Part shown: piece by piece, positions 49,155 to 58,065 of the stretch | Layout of the letters: every line of letters begins with the position of its first letter | Numbering within the stretch: the first letter of the stretch is position 1 | Source: Asanoa siamensis | Lineage (GTDB): Bacteria; Actinomycetota; Actinomycetes; Mycobacteriales; Micromonosporaceae | Assembly (NCBI RefSeq): GCF_016862555.1 | Contig: NZ_BONE01000017.1 | Location: 62,001 to 126,000 of the forward strand | DNA: 64,000 nt | Direction of reading: 5' to 3' | Notes under the pieces: generated by a model | Told to the model about the DNA's origin: nothing | Seen by the model: the letters and a program-made list of their open reading frames with translations, nothing else | Database searches by the model: none | Program-made: the position numbers and the translations under genes

Positions 49155-52100
49155 TCACCCCGTGCCGACCGCGAAGATGTGCATGCGACCACCGGACGAT
49201 GCTGCCGGCAGGGTGACAGATCGGAGTGTCTTGCCCGGCGTTGTGGGAATCGTTGCGGCGAACACATAGGTCGCGAGCGGATCACGGCCCCCACCCCACA
49301 GAGTGAAGTTCCGATATGGCAACTGCGCCGCCACGGTGTTGCCGTACCCGATCGGCTGCTGGCCGTGCGCGCGGGTCCAGTCGGTGAAGCCGAGCGGGAC
49401 CGATTGCCGCGTGCCGTCGGTGTAGTCCAGCGTCGCCACGCCGGTCGTCCCACCGCGATCGGCCGCTCCGAGCAAGCCGAGCTTCGTGGCGCCAGAGCCT
49501 GGCGCGACGGGGATCGTCTGTCCAGCGGCCACCAGGTTGTCACCTTGCCCCGGCACGGTGGCGGGCCATCGGTAGGTGACGCCGCCGTGGACAACGGGGG
49601 CGCCGGGGTGCAGGCCGGCCGTGGCCAGGGCCTGACGGGAGTAGCTGGTGCCGGTGCCGTCGAAGTCGCCACCGCCGACGTAGCCGTCGTCGCTGATGCC
49701 GGCGTTGTCACGGTGCCCCCCGAAGCCGACCGCGAACACGTGCAGTCGCCCGACGGCTGGGCGGGGAAGCGTCACCGCGACCACGGCCCGGGCTGGATCG
49801 ACCGGCACCGCGGTCGAGAACAGGTACGTCGGCCCGTCGTGCGGTTGTCCCCAGAAGTCGTTGCGATAGGGCATCCGTGCGGCGACGACATTGTCGGAGC
49901 GCGCCGTCGCAGTCCCGCCCGCCAGTGTCCAGTCCGAGAACCCGACCTCGGCCGGGGTCGTGGAACCGTCGGCGTAGTGGACGGTCAGCGTTCCGGCGGC
50001 ACCGGCGGGCTGTCCTTCGGCGCTGCCGAGCAGGCCGAGGCGGGTAGCGCCAGCGGGGCTGGCCACAGTCAGCCGTTGTCCGGCGGCGACGACGTTGTCG
50101 GGTTGGCCGGGACGGGTGTTGGGCCAGACATAGCTCACTCCCCCGGCGGCGAACCGGTTGCCCGGCACGACTCCGGCGCCGGCGAGGGCGGACCGGGAGT
50201 ACCCGGAACCCCAGCCGTCGTAGTCGGACTGTCCCTCGGTTCGATCGGCGGAGATGCCGTGGTTGTCGGCCGCGGCGACGGCATTCGTTCCGTAGGACGG
50301 GGGCGCGGCATCCGGCGACGACGCCCATTCGAGGGATGGGGAGGCGGCAAGACTGAAGCGGATGGTGCCGCCGTCGGTGAGCAGCGACGGCGGCAGCGAA
50401 GTTCGGTTCCAGTTCGCCTGGTCGACGGTCATCGACTGGATGTAGGGCCGGCCGGCCGCGTTCGGGGCGTCCAGGGTCAGCGTTCGGCCGCTGGGCAGCC
50501 GGATGTCGGCGCGGGTGAAGATGGGCGCCGCGACGGTGAGGTCTGCGGTGCCGGGGACGGCCGGATAGATGCCCAGCGCGGCGAACACGTACCAGGCGGA
50601 CAGGGATCCGAGGTCGTCGTTGCCGGGCAACCCGTCGGGCGCGTCGCGGAACAGCTCGGTGCGGATTCGATGCACCAGGGCCTGTGTTTTGTGTGGCGCG
50701 CCTGCCCAGTTGTAGAGCCACGGCGTCCCGAATGACGGTTCGTTGCCCATCCAGGCGTGCGGACCGTCGACATCGTTGAGGCGGGTGAAGTGGGCGTCCA
50801 GGTACGCGGTCATCGCCGCGTTGCCGCCCTTGGCGCGAATGAGCCCGCGTGCGTTGAACGGCACCATCAGCGTGTATCGCCAGGAGTTGCCCTCGGCCCA
50901 GTCGACGAAGTCGTTGTCGACCGGGTCGAAGCCGGGCTTCCAGGTGCCGTCGGCCGTCCGCGGTTGGACGAAGCCGCTGTCGGGGTGCAGGAGATGCTGC
51001 CAGGCCTGGGCGCGCTCGGCGAAGCGGGAGTGCACGGCCGTGTCACCGAGCGCGCGGGCGTAGGAAGCCAGCGCGAAGTCAGCGACGTTGTACTCCAGTG
51101 AGGTGGACGTGTGGCCGTAGGCGCCGCAGCATCCGTAGCCGCCGTCGGAGGGCAGGTACCCCCGGTTGTCGAGGTAGACCGTTCCCGGCCGGGCGGCGCC
51201 TGGTCGGCTGGCTTGAGCCACCATCGCCCGCAGTGCGCGGCCGGTGTCGAAGCGCCGCGCTCCAAACGCGTGGGCGGCTGCGATCGCCGGCAGGGCGGGA
51301 TCACCGACCATGACGTACGACTCGTCGTTGGCGATGGACCACTTCGGCAACCGGCCGGACTGGTCGAAGTTGTTGAGCATCGACGACACGACGTCGGACA
51401 TGACCTCCGGTGCGACGAGCGAGGCAAGCTGCACCTGTGTGCGGTAGACGTCCCAACCGGAGAAGTTGGCGTACTGGTCGCCTTGACCGTCGGGCAGGGT
51501 GCGCACGACGCCGTCGAATCCGCGGTACTGCCGGTTGGCGTCGCTGAACAGGTTCGGGTTGAGCAGTGCGTGGTACAGCGCGGTGTAGAAGGTGGTCTGC
51601 TGAGCGGCCGTGCCACCGGTGACCTGGATCCGCGACAGCAGAGCGTTCCACTGCGCCTGGGCTGTCGCCTGCATCACGGCGAGATCCCAGCCCGTGACGG
51701 TGTCACGGTTGAGCCGGGCATTGGCGACGCTGACGTAGGAGATGCCGGTCCTGGCGCGCACGACGGCCCCGGCCGGGAACGACAGGGCGATGCCGCCGTG
51801 GCCGGTCACCCCGGCCGGCGGCGCCCAGGTCGCCGCGGCGGTGAATGGCCGGTCGAAGGTCACCGCGAAGTGCACTCGGTAGCGGTTGTCCTCCCCGCAG
51901 AACTTTCCGCCCCCGACCGTGCCGGTGACCTCGGTCGTACCCGAGGCCGACACGGTCGCGTCCGTCACCGAGGCGCCACCGGCCGCCTTGAGCAGCAGCG
52001 TCGCCTGCTGTCCGGCGGGGAAGGCGAACTGGGCCAACGCGGACCGCTTCCCGGCCGCTAGCTCCGTGCGGACGCCGTTGTCGAGCGTCACCGTGTAACG

Positions 52101-52484
52101 GCCTGCCCTCGCCTGCTCGTTGGCGTGCCGCAGTCCGACCGTCGCACTGTTGCGGTCGGCCGGTGGTGTGCCGGTGACCGGGAGGAACGGCGCGTCTCCG
52201 AAGACGGGGCAGCCGGGACCGCTCATCCGGTTGAGCCCGAAGCCGCCGATAGCCGCCGCCTCGAAGCCGTAGCCGCCTCCGTAGCGCGGTGCCGAGTCCG
52301 GGCCCCACTGGATCATGCCGAACGGAGTGCTCGGCCCGGGGAAGGTGTTGCCGTAGGCCGCCGTCCCGATCATCGGATTGACCAGGGCGGCCGGATCCGC
52401 CGGCGCCGCCGCGGCCGTGCCCCGCCCGGGCACCACGGCCGCGAGCACCGCGATCAGAACGACGGGCAGAGTCCGGGCTAGCAC
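49155..52484 (-). CDS. Secreted GH92 alpha-mannosidase with two C-terminal repeat domains
   Basis: A 1109-residue exported alpha-mannosidase that trims mannose (mostly alpha-1,2 links of high-mannose N-glycans and yeast mannan) with Ca2+. Signal peptide, then LVNPMIGTAAYGNTFPG, IGGFGLNRMSGPGCPVFG, SGWDVYRTQVQL, EGNSWRYTLMVPFNARGL, GNDDLGSLSAWYVFAALGIYP, all family hallmarks. From about residue 760 two tandem domains of about 165 residues repeat (GYSRSALAGAGV/SYSRQALATAGL, LHVFAVGFG/MHIFAVGTG), probably carbohydrate- or wall-binding. GTG 52484 overlaps the stop of the giant protease gene by 7 bases (GTGCTAG), so the two are co-translated and probably attack the same glycoprotein substrate. Confidence 0.93.
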   Translation of the reverse strand: MLARTLPVVLIAVLAAVVPGRGTAAAAPADPAALVNPMIGTAAYGNTFPGPSTPFGMIQWGPDSAPRYGGGYGFEAAAIGGFGLNRMSGPGCPVFGDAPFLPVTGTPPADRNSATVGLRHANEQARAGRYTVTLDNGVRTELAAGKRSALAQFAFPAGQQATLLLKAAGGASVTDATVSASGTTEVTGTVGGGKFCGEDNRYRVHFAVTFDRPFTAAATWAPPAGVTGHGGIALSFPAGAVVRARTGISYVSVANARLNRDTVTGWDLAVMQATAQAQWNALLSRIQVTGGTAAQQTTFYTALYHALLNPNLFSDANRQYRGFDGVVRTLPDGQGDQYANFSGWDVYRTQVQLASLVAPEVMSDVVSSMLNNFDQSGRLPKWSIANDESYVMVGDPALPAIAAAHAFGARRFDTGRALRAMVAQASRPGAARPGTVYLDNRGYLPSDGGYGCCGAYGHTSTSLEYNVADFALASYARALGDTAVHSRFAERAQAWQHLLHPDSGFVQPRTADGTWKPGFDPVDNDFVDWAEGNSWRYTLMVPFNARGLIRAKGGNAAMTAYLDAHFTRLNDVDGPHAWMGNEPSFGTPWLYNWAGAPHKTQALVHRIRTELFRDAPDGLPGNDDLGSLSAWYVFAALGIYPAVPGTADLTVAAPIFTRADIRLPSGRTLTLDAPNAAGRPYIQSMTVDQANWNRTSLPPSLLTDGGTIRFSLAASPSLEWASSPDAAPPSYGTNAVAAADNHGISADRTEGQSDYDGWGSGYSRSALAGAGVVPGNRFAAGGVSYVWPNTRPGQPDNVVAAGQRLTVASPAGATRLGLLGSAEGQPAGAAGTLTVHYADGSTTPAEVGFSDWTLAGGTATARSDNVVAARMPYRNDFWGQPHDGPTYLFSTAVPVDPARAVVAVTLPRPAVGRLHVFAVGFGGHRDNAGISDDGYVGGGDFDGTGTSYSRQALATAGLHPGAPVVHGGVTYRWPATVPGQGDNLVAAGQTIPVAPGSGATKLGLLGAADRGGTTGVATLDYTDGTRQSVPLGFTDWTRAHGQQPIGYGNTVAAQLPYRNFTLWGGGRDPLATYVFAATIPTTPGKTLRSVTLPAASSGGRMHIFAVGTG

Positions 52485-55400
52485 GGGTTCCCCGCGTCGT
52501 CGAGGCGCACGATGCGGGACGACTCCGCTCGCTGTTGCCGCCGTCCGTGGATGTCGGTCCACTGCGCGACCACCTGCGAGTAGTGCCTGAAACAACCGCC
52601 CTCTGGCACCGCGACCCAGGCGTCGATCGACCCGGACGTGATCCAGTCGACCGCATACCAGGAGCGCCGGGTGTAGACGGTGTCGCGATGCCAGATCGAG
52701 TGGTAGTTCGTCCACAGGTAGACGGACACGGTCAAGTTCCGCATGACCGGTGTGCAGCTGTAGCTCGCCCGGGGCACCCAGATCCGCAACATGCCCGTGG
52801 GTGGCAGGGCCGCCAGCCAGCAGCTTCCGGCCGGCGGTGACGGTGTCGCGGCCAGCACCTGCGAATACGGGGAGTGGCCGGCCGCGTTGGTCGCTCGGAT
52901 CCGGAACTCGTATCGCACGCCGTTGGTGAGGTAACTGACCTTGACCGCGCAGCATCCGGTGACCGGGTAGGCCAGCTGCTGCCAGGCGCCGCCGGCCCGC
53001 TTGTACTCGATCAGGTAGTACACGCCGCTCGACGCCGCTCTCCACTTCAGCGTGACGTGGCCTGTGCCGGGGAAGGCGTTCTCGAGGGTGGGCGCGGGTG
53101 GCAGAGCCGGCACTGGCCGAGCCGTGGCGACATTCGAGGCCGGGGAGAACCCCGCAAGGTTCTGGGCGAGCATCCGGAACTCGTAGTTGGTGCCGTTGAA
53201 GAGAAGAGACACCGTGTGGGCGCAGCAGGTGTCCAGCGGAAGAGCGATCCGGCGCCAGCCGCTCCCGTTGGATCGATACTCGATCCAGTAGTAGACGTTC
53301 GACGGCGTGCTGGCCCCCCACGTCAGCCGGACCGATCCGTTCCCGGCGGTCGCCGTCAGGCTGGTGGGCGCGGAAGGGAGGGCGGGCATGGGCCGGGCCG
53401 CGACGATCGCGCTGGCGGTGCTGCCGTCGCCGGAGGCGTTGGTCGCGCGTACCCGGAACTCGTACGTCTTGCCGTTCTGCAGCAGCGAGATCCCGTAGCT
53501 GCAACATGTGCTGTCGAGCTTGCGGGCCTGCCACCCGCCACCGGCCTCCCGCCATTCGATCCAGTACCAGACGTTCGGAGTCGGGCTGGCCGTCCAGGTC
53601 AGGTTCACGCGGCCGTCGCCGGGGACGGCGCGCAGCCCGGAGGGCGGTCGCGGCAAGCCGCCTTTGGACGTCACCCGCACCGTGGCGGAGGCCGGTCCCT
53701 CACCGGCCAGGTTGGCCGCCGAGACCTTGAACTCGTAGACGTGGTTGTTGACCAGCGGTCCAATGGACGCCTGCGGCTCGCCGGCAGGCACGCCGGACCT
53801 GGTGAACGTCGCCTGGCCGGCGGTCACGTCGCGGTGGTAGACCCAGTAGAGAAGGCCGGTCGGACGTGGTGGCGTCCACGTCAGGTCGACGAACCCGTCG
53901 CCGGACGTCCGTCCCGTAAGGTTCGCCGGCGCGGGCGCCAGAGTCTGCCGGGCGGTGGTCCGCACGACCGCCGACTCCGGGCCTGGACGCCCGTTGGTGG
54001 CGACGACCTTGAAGTCGTAGACGTGATTGTGCTCCAGCAGCCCCGCGGTGAACGTGCAGCACTCCAACGGCAATGGGATCTTCGTCCAGGCACCGGCGGC
54101 CGTCACGTCCCGCTGGTACACCTCGAAGTAGAACGGACCGTGCGCCGGCGGCTCGGTCCAGCGCAACGTCACGGTGCCATCCGGGTTCGGCGTTGCCGAG
54201 AGACCGGTCACCTGGCCCGGCACAGGCCTGAGAGGGCGCGCACGCACCACGTTGGAGTTCGCTGACTCGGGACCAGCGCCCACGGCGCGGACCATGAACT
54301 CGTACTCGTCACCGTTGGCGAGGAGGCCAGGTGTCATCGTGCAGCAGGTGGCCACGGGCAGCGGCAGTCGGGCGAAGTTGGCCTCGCCCGCCGAGACGTT
54401 GCGCTGGTAGACCCAGTACCAGACGTTCGGCGAGGCACTGGCCTTCCAGTCCAGACGTACCTCACCGTCGCCGGCCGCAGCGACCAGTTGGCTGGCCGGT
54501 GCGGGGGCCGGGTGACGAGCGGTGGCCCGAGCCGGCGTCGACGGTGGACCTTCCGCACCGGCCGGGTTGACCGCGGTCACCTGGAACTCGTACTCGTGGT
54601 CATGTTCGAGCAGGCCTGGAGTCATCGTGCAGCACGTTGAAACTGGCAGGGGAAGCCGAGTGAAGTCGGTCTGCTGGGCGGTCAGGTCACGCTGGTGAAC
54701 CCAATACCAGACGTTCGGCTGCGTTTGCCGCCAGTTCAGGGTGATCGTGCCGTTGGCGTTGGCCGTGGCGGTCAGATCCTCCGGTGCCGGCGGGGCCTCT
54801 ACCCGAGCGGTGGCTTGGGCGGGGTCGGACTGCGGACCGACGCCGGCCATGTTGGCCGCGGCGACCCGGAATTCGTAGGTGTGGCCGCCCTCGAGGTTGC
54901 GTGCGACGGCCGTGGTCGCACCGAACACCGGCGCTGCCCAGCGGGTGAACGTGTTCTCGCCGGCGGTGACGTCGCGCTGCCAGACGGCGTAGTGGATCCC
55001 TTGCCCGGTTACCGCGGTCCAGGACAGGCCGATGGTGCCGTCCGCGTTGGCCGTCGCCCGCAGGCCGGTGGGCGCTGTCGCCGCCACGCGGTCGACGAAC
55101 AGCAGGGCGTTGGGCGAGCCGGGGCCGGGGTCGCCGACAACGTTCTTGGTGGCCGCCTCCACCAGAACCCGTTCCACTTGCGCCGGTGTGTACGTCGGGT
55201 GCGCGGCCAATACCATCGCGGCGGCACCGGACACGTGGGGAGTCGCCATCGAGGTTCCGGACAACAGCCGGGAGCCCGCGTCGTCCACCTGGGACGCTGA
55301 GGAAATACGGTCGCCCGGCGCGAACAGGTCGAGGACGGAGCCGAAGTTGCTGCCGCCGTCCGGTTTGGGCGGTGGTTGCCGCCAGGGGCGGGCACGTCCG

Positions 55401-57697
55401 TCAGTGTTGTTGGTGGCTCCCACGGTGATCACCTCAGGAAGCCAGGCTGGTGAGGTGCCGCCGGCGTCGATGTCGAGGTTGCCTGCCGCGGCGACCACGG
55501 TGATACCATTCGCAACCGCACGCCGCACGGCCTTTTCGAGCTGAGTGTCCTTCCGCCCGCCAAGGCTCATGTTTACGACGGCCCGGGTGCCGGTCGGCCG
55601 ATTGGCCGCCTCGGTGATGATCCAGTTCAGGGCTCGCTGCAGCGACAGACTCGTGGCCATGCGCCCGCAGTCGAGGGCCTTGACGGCGACGAGCCGCACA
55701 CCCTTCGCGACGCCGTACTGTCCGGACCCGACCGTGCCGGCGACGTGTGTGCCATGACCGATGGAGTCGCAGTCTTCGTCGCGCGTGTCGATGGTGTTGG
55801 TTCCCCAGACCGCCCGGCCTTCGAAGGACCGGTGTGTGGTTCGTATCCCAGTGTCGATGACGTAGACGTCGACACCTGCCCCGGTGTTGGGGAAACCGTA
55901 GTACTTGTCCAATTTCCGTGCTCGTTCGTCGATGCGGTCCAGTCCCCATGGCGGATTGTGCTGTTCGCCTCGCGTCACGGCACCATCTTCGATGGGTAGG
56001 TCCAGCTTCAGGGACTGATCCTGCTCGACGCGCAGCACGTCCGGGTGGCCGGCCAGGTCAATGGCCTGCGGCTCGGTGAGAGTCGCCGCAAAACCTGTCA
56101 TCGCGGCGGCCATGACCGGGCCAAGCGTACCGCCGGCCTGGCTGACCAGTTGCCGGGCATACGTGTCGACGCCGGCGCCGCGGACATGCGGGGTGTCCTT
56201 CAGTTCTACGAGGTACGACCCCGGGACGGCCTCGGGAGTGTTGGCCAGGTTGATGACGCTGGCATCCCGCACGATCCGCACGGTGGCGGTGACCGTCGAG
56301 CTGAACGGTCCCTCGCCGGCGGCGTTGGCCGCGGTGACCTTGAACTCGTACCGATGACCGGTGATCAGCCCGCTGACGTCCGCGGTGGTGCCGGTGACAG
56401 GTGCGGCCTGCCGGACGAAGTGGGTCTGCCCACCGGTCAGATCACGGCGCCACACCCGGTAGCCGGTCGCGCCGGACACCGCGTTCCAGCGCAGGTTCGC
56501 CTTGCCCGACGGGTCAGCGCCAACGGTGAAACCTCCTGGCGCGGCGGGTACCGGGCCGGGCGCCGGCCGCGGCCAGTCGACCTCCACGAACCGAGGGCGG
56601 TAGAGCCGCGCGTCGGCGTACACGTGGTCGTTGTCGAGGCTGTTCACGTCGTACGACAGCAGCAACTTGCCACTGCGGGCCAGATCGGGATGGAGCCGCC
56701 CGTGGTACACGATCCGCTGGTTGCCCGGTTGCTGTTCCGGCGCTGTCAGCAGGTAGGTCGGACCGGTGAAAGGTCCGGTCGGCGAGGTCGCCGTGTATGC
56801 CACGAACTGGGGGTCGAAGACCACGTTCGTCTCCTGACTGACCAGCACGTACTCCGCGCCTGCGCGCTGGACCGCGAACGCGGTGCCTACGCCGCTGAGC
56901 AGCCGCCCGACCGCCTTCTCGTCCCCGCTCCAGGTCGTGCCCGTCCAGTACTGCCAGGCGCCGCCGAGGTTCCCTCCCGGCGCACGGGCGACATGTCCGA
57001 ACCGTACGCCGCCGGGCGCGATCGACGATCCGTACACATAGGTGTAACCGCCATCGACCAGCAGTGCGGACCCCCAGGTGGCCGCCGTGCCCACCGGAAG
57101 GTCGACGACCGACTCCACCGTCAGCCCCGGCAACGCGAACGTCACCAGCGATGTGCCTTTGAGCTCCACGTCCAGCGAACCCTCGCCGTACCGGGCGTAT
57201 CGGTTGTAGAGGGCCTTGAGCTGCCCGCCCTCGGCGATCGCGTCTCCGACCCAGAAGAACTCTCCGGACTGGTTCGGCTGCACCAGCGCGGTCGGCCAGT
57301 CGGCGTCGCCGCCATGCCGGGTGTCGACCAGCTCGGCCCCGTCCTGCACGACGATCGTGTTGTTGACCATCGGCGCGTGTCGTGGCCGGCTGCCGTCCGG
57401 GTTCACCGGGCCCAGGAACGTGTCCGAGAACAGCCATGCCACCCGCCCGTCGGGCAGAAGCACCGAGACAGTGCTGTCTCCGCCGGTCCAGTGGTCGCCC
57501 GCGTCGCCGTAGGTGCGGAACATGTCGGTCACCTGCGTGGCGGACATTCCACCCGGTGGTGGCGCGGCCACGGCCGCGGCGGCCGATGCTGAGGTCGACG
57601 GCAGGACAGCCGAGAACGTCGTGACGAGCAGGAGAGCGACGATGAGCGAAGCGAACGGGACCCGACGGTCGCGCCGGTCCGCCCGAGGCGGTGTCAT
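52478..57697 (-). CDS. Giant secreted multidomain subtilisin: DUF5005-like propeller, Fn3, I9, S8 protease, eight Fn3, Cys-rich tail
   Basis: A 1739-residue exported protease. Order: signal peptide (FASLIVALLLVTTFSAVL); beta-propeller-like domain about 50-385 (YGDAGDHWTGGDSTVSVLLP, FSDTFLGPVNPDGSRP), DUF5005/DUF4185-like; Fn3 about 390-475; I9 propeptide about 490-575 (PGSYLVELKDTPH); S8 catalytic domain with Asp615 (VYVIDTGIRTTH), His648 (GHGTHVAGTVG) and Ser816 (SGTSMATPHVSG); eight Fn3 repeats about 880-1620, six with a vicinal Cys pair; Cys-rich C-terminal domain about 1625-1739. ATG 57697 is preferred; TTG 57727 is in frame but no clear binding site supports either. An I9-S8 unit lying inside a chain with a domain before it is unusual. 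The stop overlaps the GH92 start. Confidence 0.88.
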   Translation of the reverse strand: MTPPRADRRDRRVPFASLIVALLLVTTFSAVLPSTSASAAAAVAAPPPGGMSATQVTDMFRTYGDAGDHWTGGDSTVSVLLPDGRVAWLFSDTFLGPVNPDGSRPRHAPMVNNTIVVQDGAELVDTRHGGDADWPTALVQPNQSGEFFWVGDAIAEGGQLKALYNRYARYGEGSLDVELKGTSLVTFALPGLTVESVVDLPVGTAATWGSALLVDGGYTYVYGSSIAPGGVRFGHVARAPGGNLGGAWQYWTGTTWSGDEKAVGRLLSGVGTAFAVQRAGAEYVLVSQETNVVFDPQFVAYTATSPTGPFTGPTYLLTAPEQQPGNQRIVYHGRLHPDLARSGKLLLSYDVNSLDNDHVYADARLYRPRFVEVDWPRPAPGPVPAAPGGFTVGADPSGKANLRWNAVSGATGYRVWRRDLTGGQTHFVRQAAPVTGTTADVSGLITGHRYEFKVTAANAAGEGPFSSTVTATVRIVRDASVINLANTPEAVPGSYLVELKDTPHVRGAGVDTYARQLVSQAGGTLGPVMAAAMTGFAATLTEPQAIDLAGHPDVLRVEQDQSLKLDLPIEDGAVTRGEQHNPPWGLDRIDERARKLDKYYGFPNTGAGVDVYVIDTGIRTTHRSFEGRAVWGTNTIDTRDEDCDSIGHGTHVAGTVGSGQYGVAKGVRLVAVKALDCGRMATSLSLQRALNWIITEAANRPTGTRAVVNMSLGGRKDTQLEKAVRRAVANGITVVAAAGNLDIDAGGTSPAWLPEVITVGATNNTDGRARPWRQPPPKPDGGSNFGSVLDLFAPGDRISSASQVDDAGSRLLSGTSMATPHVSGAAAMVLAAHPTYTPAQVERVLVEAATKNVVGDPGPGSPNALLFVDRVAATAPTGLRATANADGTIGLSWTAVTGQGIHYAVWQRDVTAGENTFTRWAAPVFGATTAVARNLEGGHTYEFRVAAANMAGVGPQSDPAQATARVEAPPAPEDLTATANANGTITLNWRQTQPNVWYWVHQRDLTAQQTDFTRLPLPVSTCCTMTPGLLEHDHEYEFQVTAVNPAGAEGPPSTPARATARHPAPAPASQLVAAAGDGEVRLDWKASASPNVWYWVYQRNVSAGEANFARLPLPVATCCTMTPGLLANGDEYEFMVRAVGAGPESANSNVVRARPLRPVPGQVTGLSATPNPDGTVTLRWTEPPAHGPFYFEVYQRDVTAAGAWTKIPLPLECCTFTAGLLEHNHVYDFKVVATNGRPGPESAVVRTTARQTLAPAPANLTGRTSGDGFVDLTWTPPRPTGLLYWVYHRDVTAGQATFTRSGVPAGEPQASIGPLVNNHVYEFKVSAANLAGEGPASATVRVTSKGGLPRPPSGLRAVPGDGRVNLTWTASPTPNVWYWIEWREAGGGWQARKLDSTCCSYGISLLQNGKTYEFRVRATNASGDGSTASAIVAARPMPALPSAPTSLTATAGNGSVRLTWGASTPSNVYYWIEYRSNGSGWRRIALPLDTCCAHTVSLLFNGTNYEFRMLAQNLAGFSPASNVATARPVPALPPAPTLENAFPGTGHVTLKWRAASSGVYYLIEYKRAGGAWQQLAYPVTGCCAVKVSYLTNGVRYEFRIRATNAAGHSPYSQVLAATPSPPAGSCWLAALPPTGMLRIWVPRASYSCTPVMRNLTVSVYLWTNYHSIWHRDTVYTRRSWYAVDWITSGSIDAWVAVPEGGCFRHYSQVVAQWTDIHGRRQQRAESSRIVRLDDAGNPC

Positions 57698-58065
57698 GCG
57701 CGACAGTGAACATTCTGCCGGCTTCAAAATGACGTCACGACCTGGACGACGCCGACCCGCTGTGACGTGCGGCCGGATCGCAGCGTCACCCGGGTTGCCG
57801 GACGCGTGCGAGCCAGGTCTTTGTCGGCGGGTTCTTTGCCGGTGGCCTGACGAAGAGTGAGTTTGCTGCCGCTGCCGCGCGACGAAGGCGTATTGAAACC
57901 GCCTCGTGGTGGGCTAAGGGCCGCGCGCCGACGCCGTCGGTGCGCGATTCCGCTCGTCCACGGGAGGGGGTGAACGTTGTGAGTGAGCCGACCGAATGGC
58001 TGCTCGGCATGGACCGCGACCTCTAGCCAGACCCGCGCTGACTGACAACGGCCAGCGCCGCACCT
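57698..58065. other. Intergenic region upstream of the giant protease (no firm gene)
   Basis: About 370 bases with the protease promoter on the minus strand. A near-perfect dyad GCGCGCCGACG-C-CGTCGGTGCGC lies at 57923-57945. A very short plus-strand open frame (57979-58026) is described separately. No -35/-10 pair is clear to me. Confidence 0.5.
57979..58026 (+). CDS. Possible 15-residue peptide or gene remnant
   Basis: GTG at 57979 is preceded at 8 bases by an excellent site (GGGAGGGGG) and reads SEPTEWLLGMDRDL before TAG at 58024. It is the only strong start signal on the plus strand in this gap. It may be a real small peptide, the broken start of a lost gene, or chance. Nothing in the peptide matches a family I know. 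Low confidence. Confidence 0.3.
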   Translation: MSEPTEWLLGMDRDL

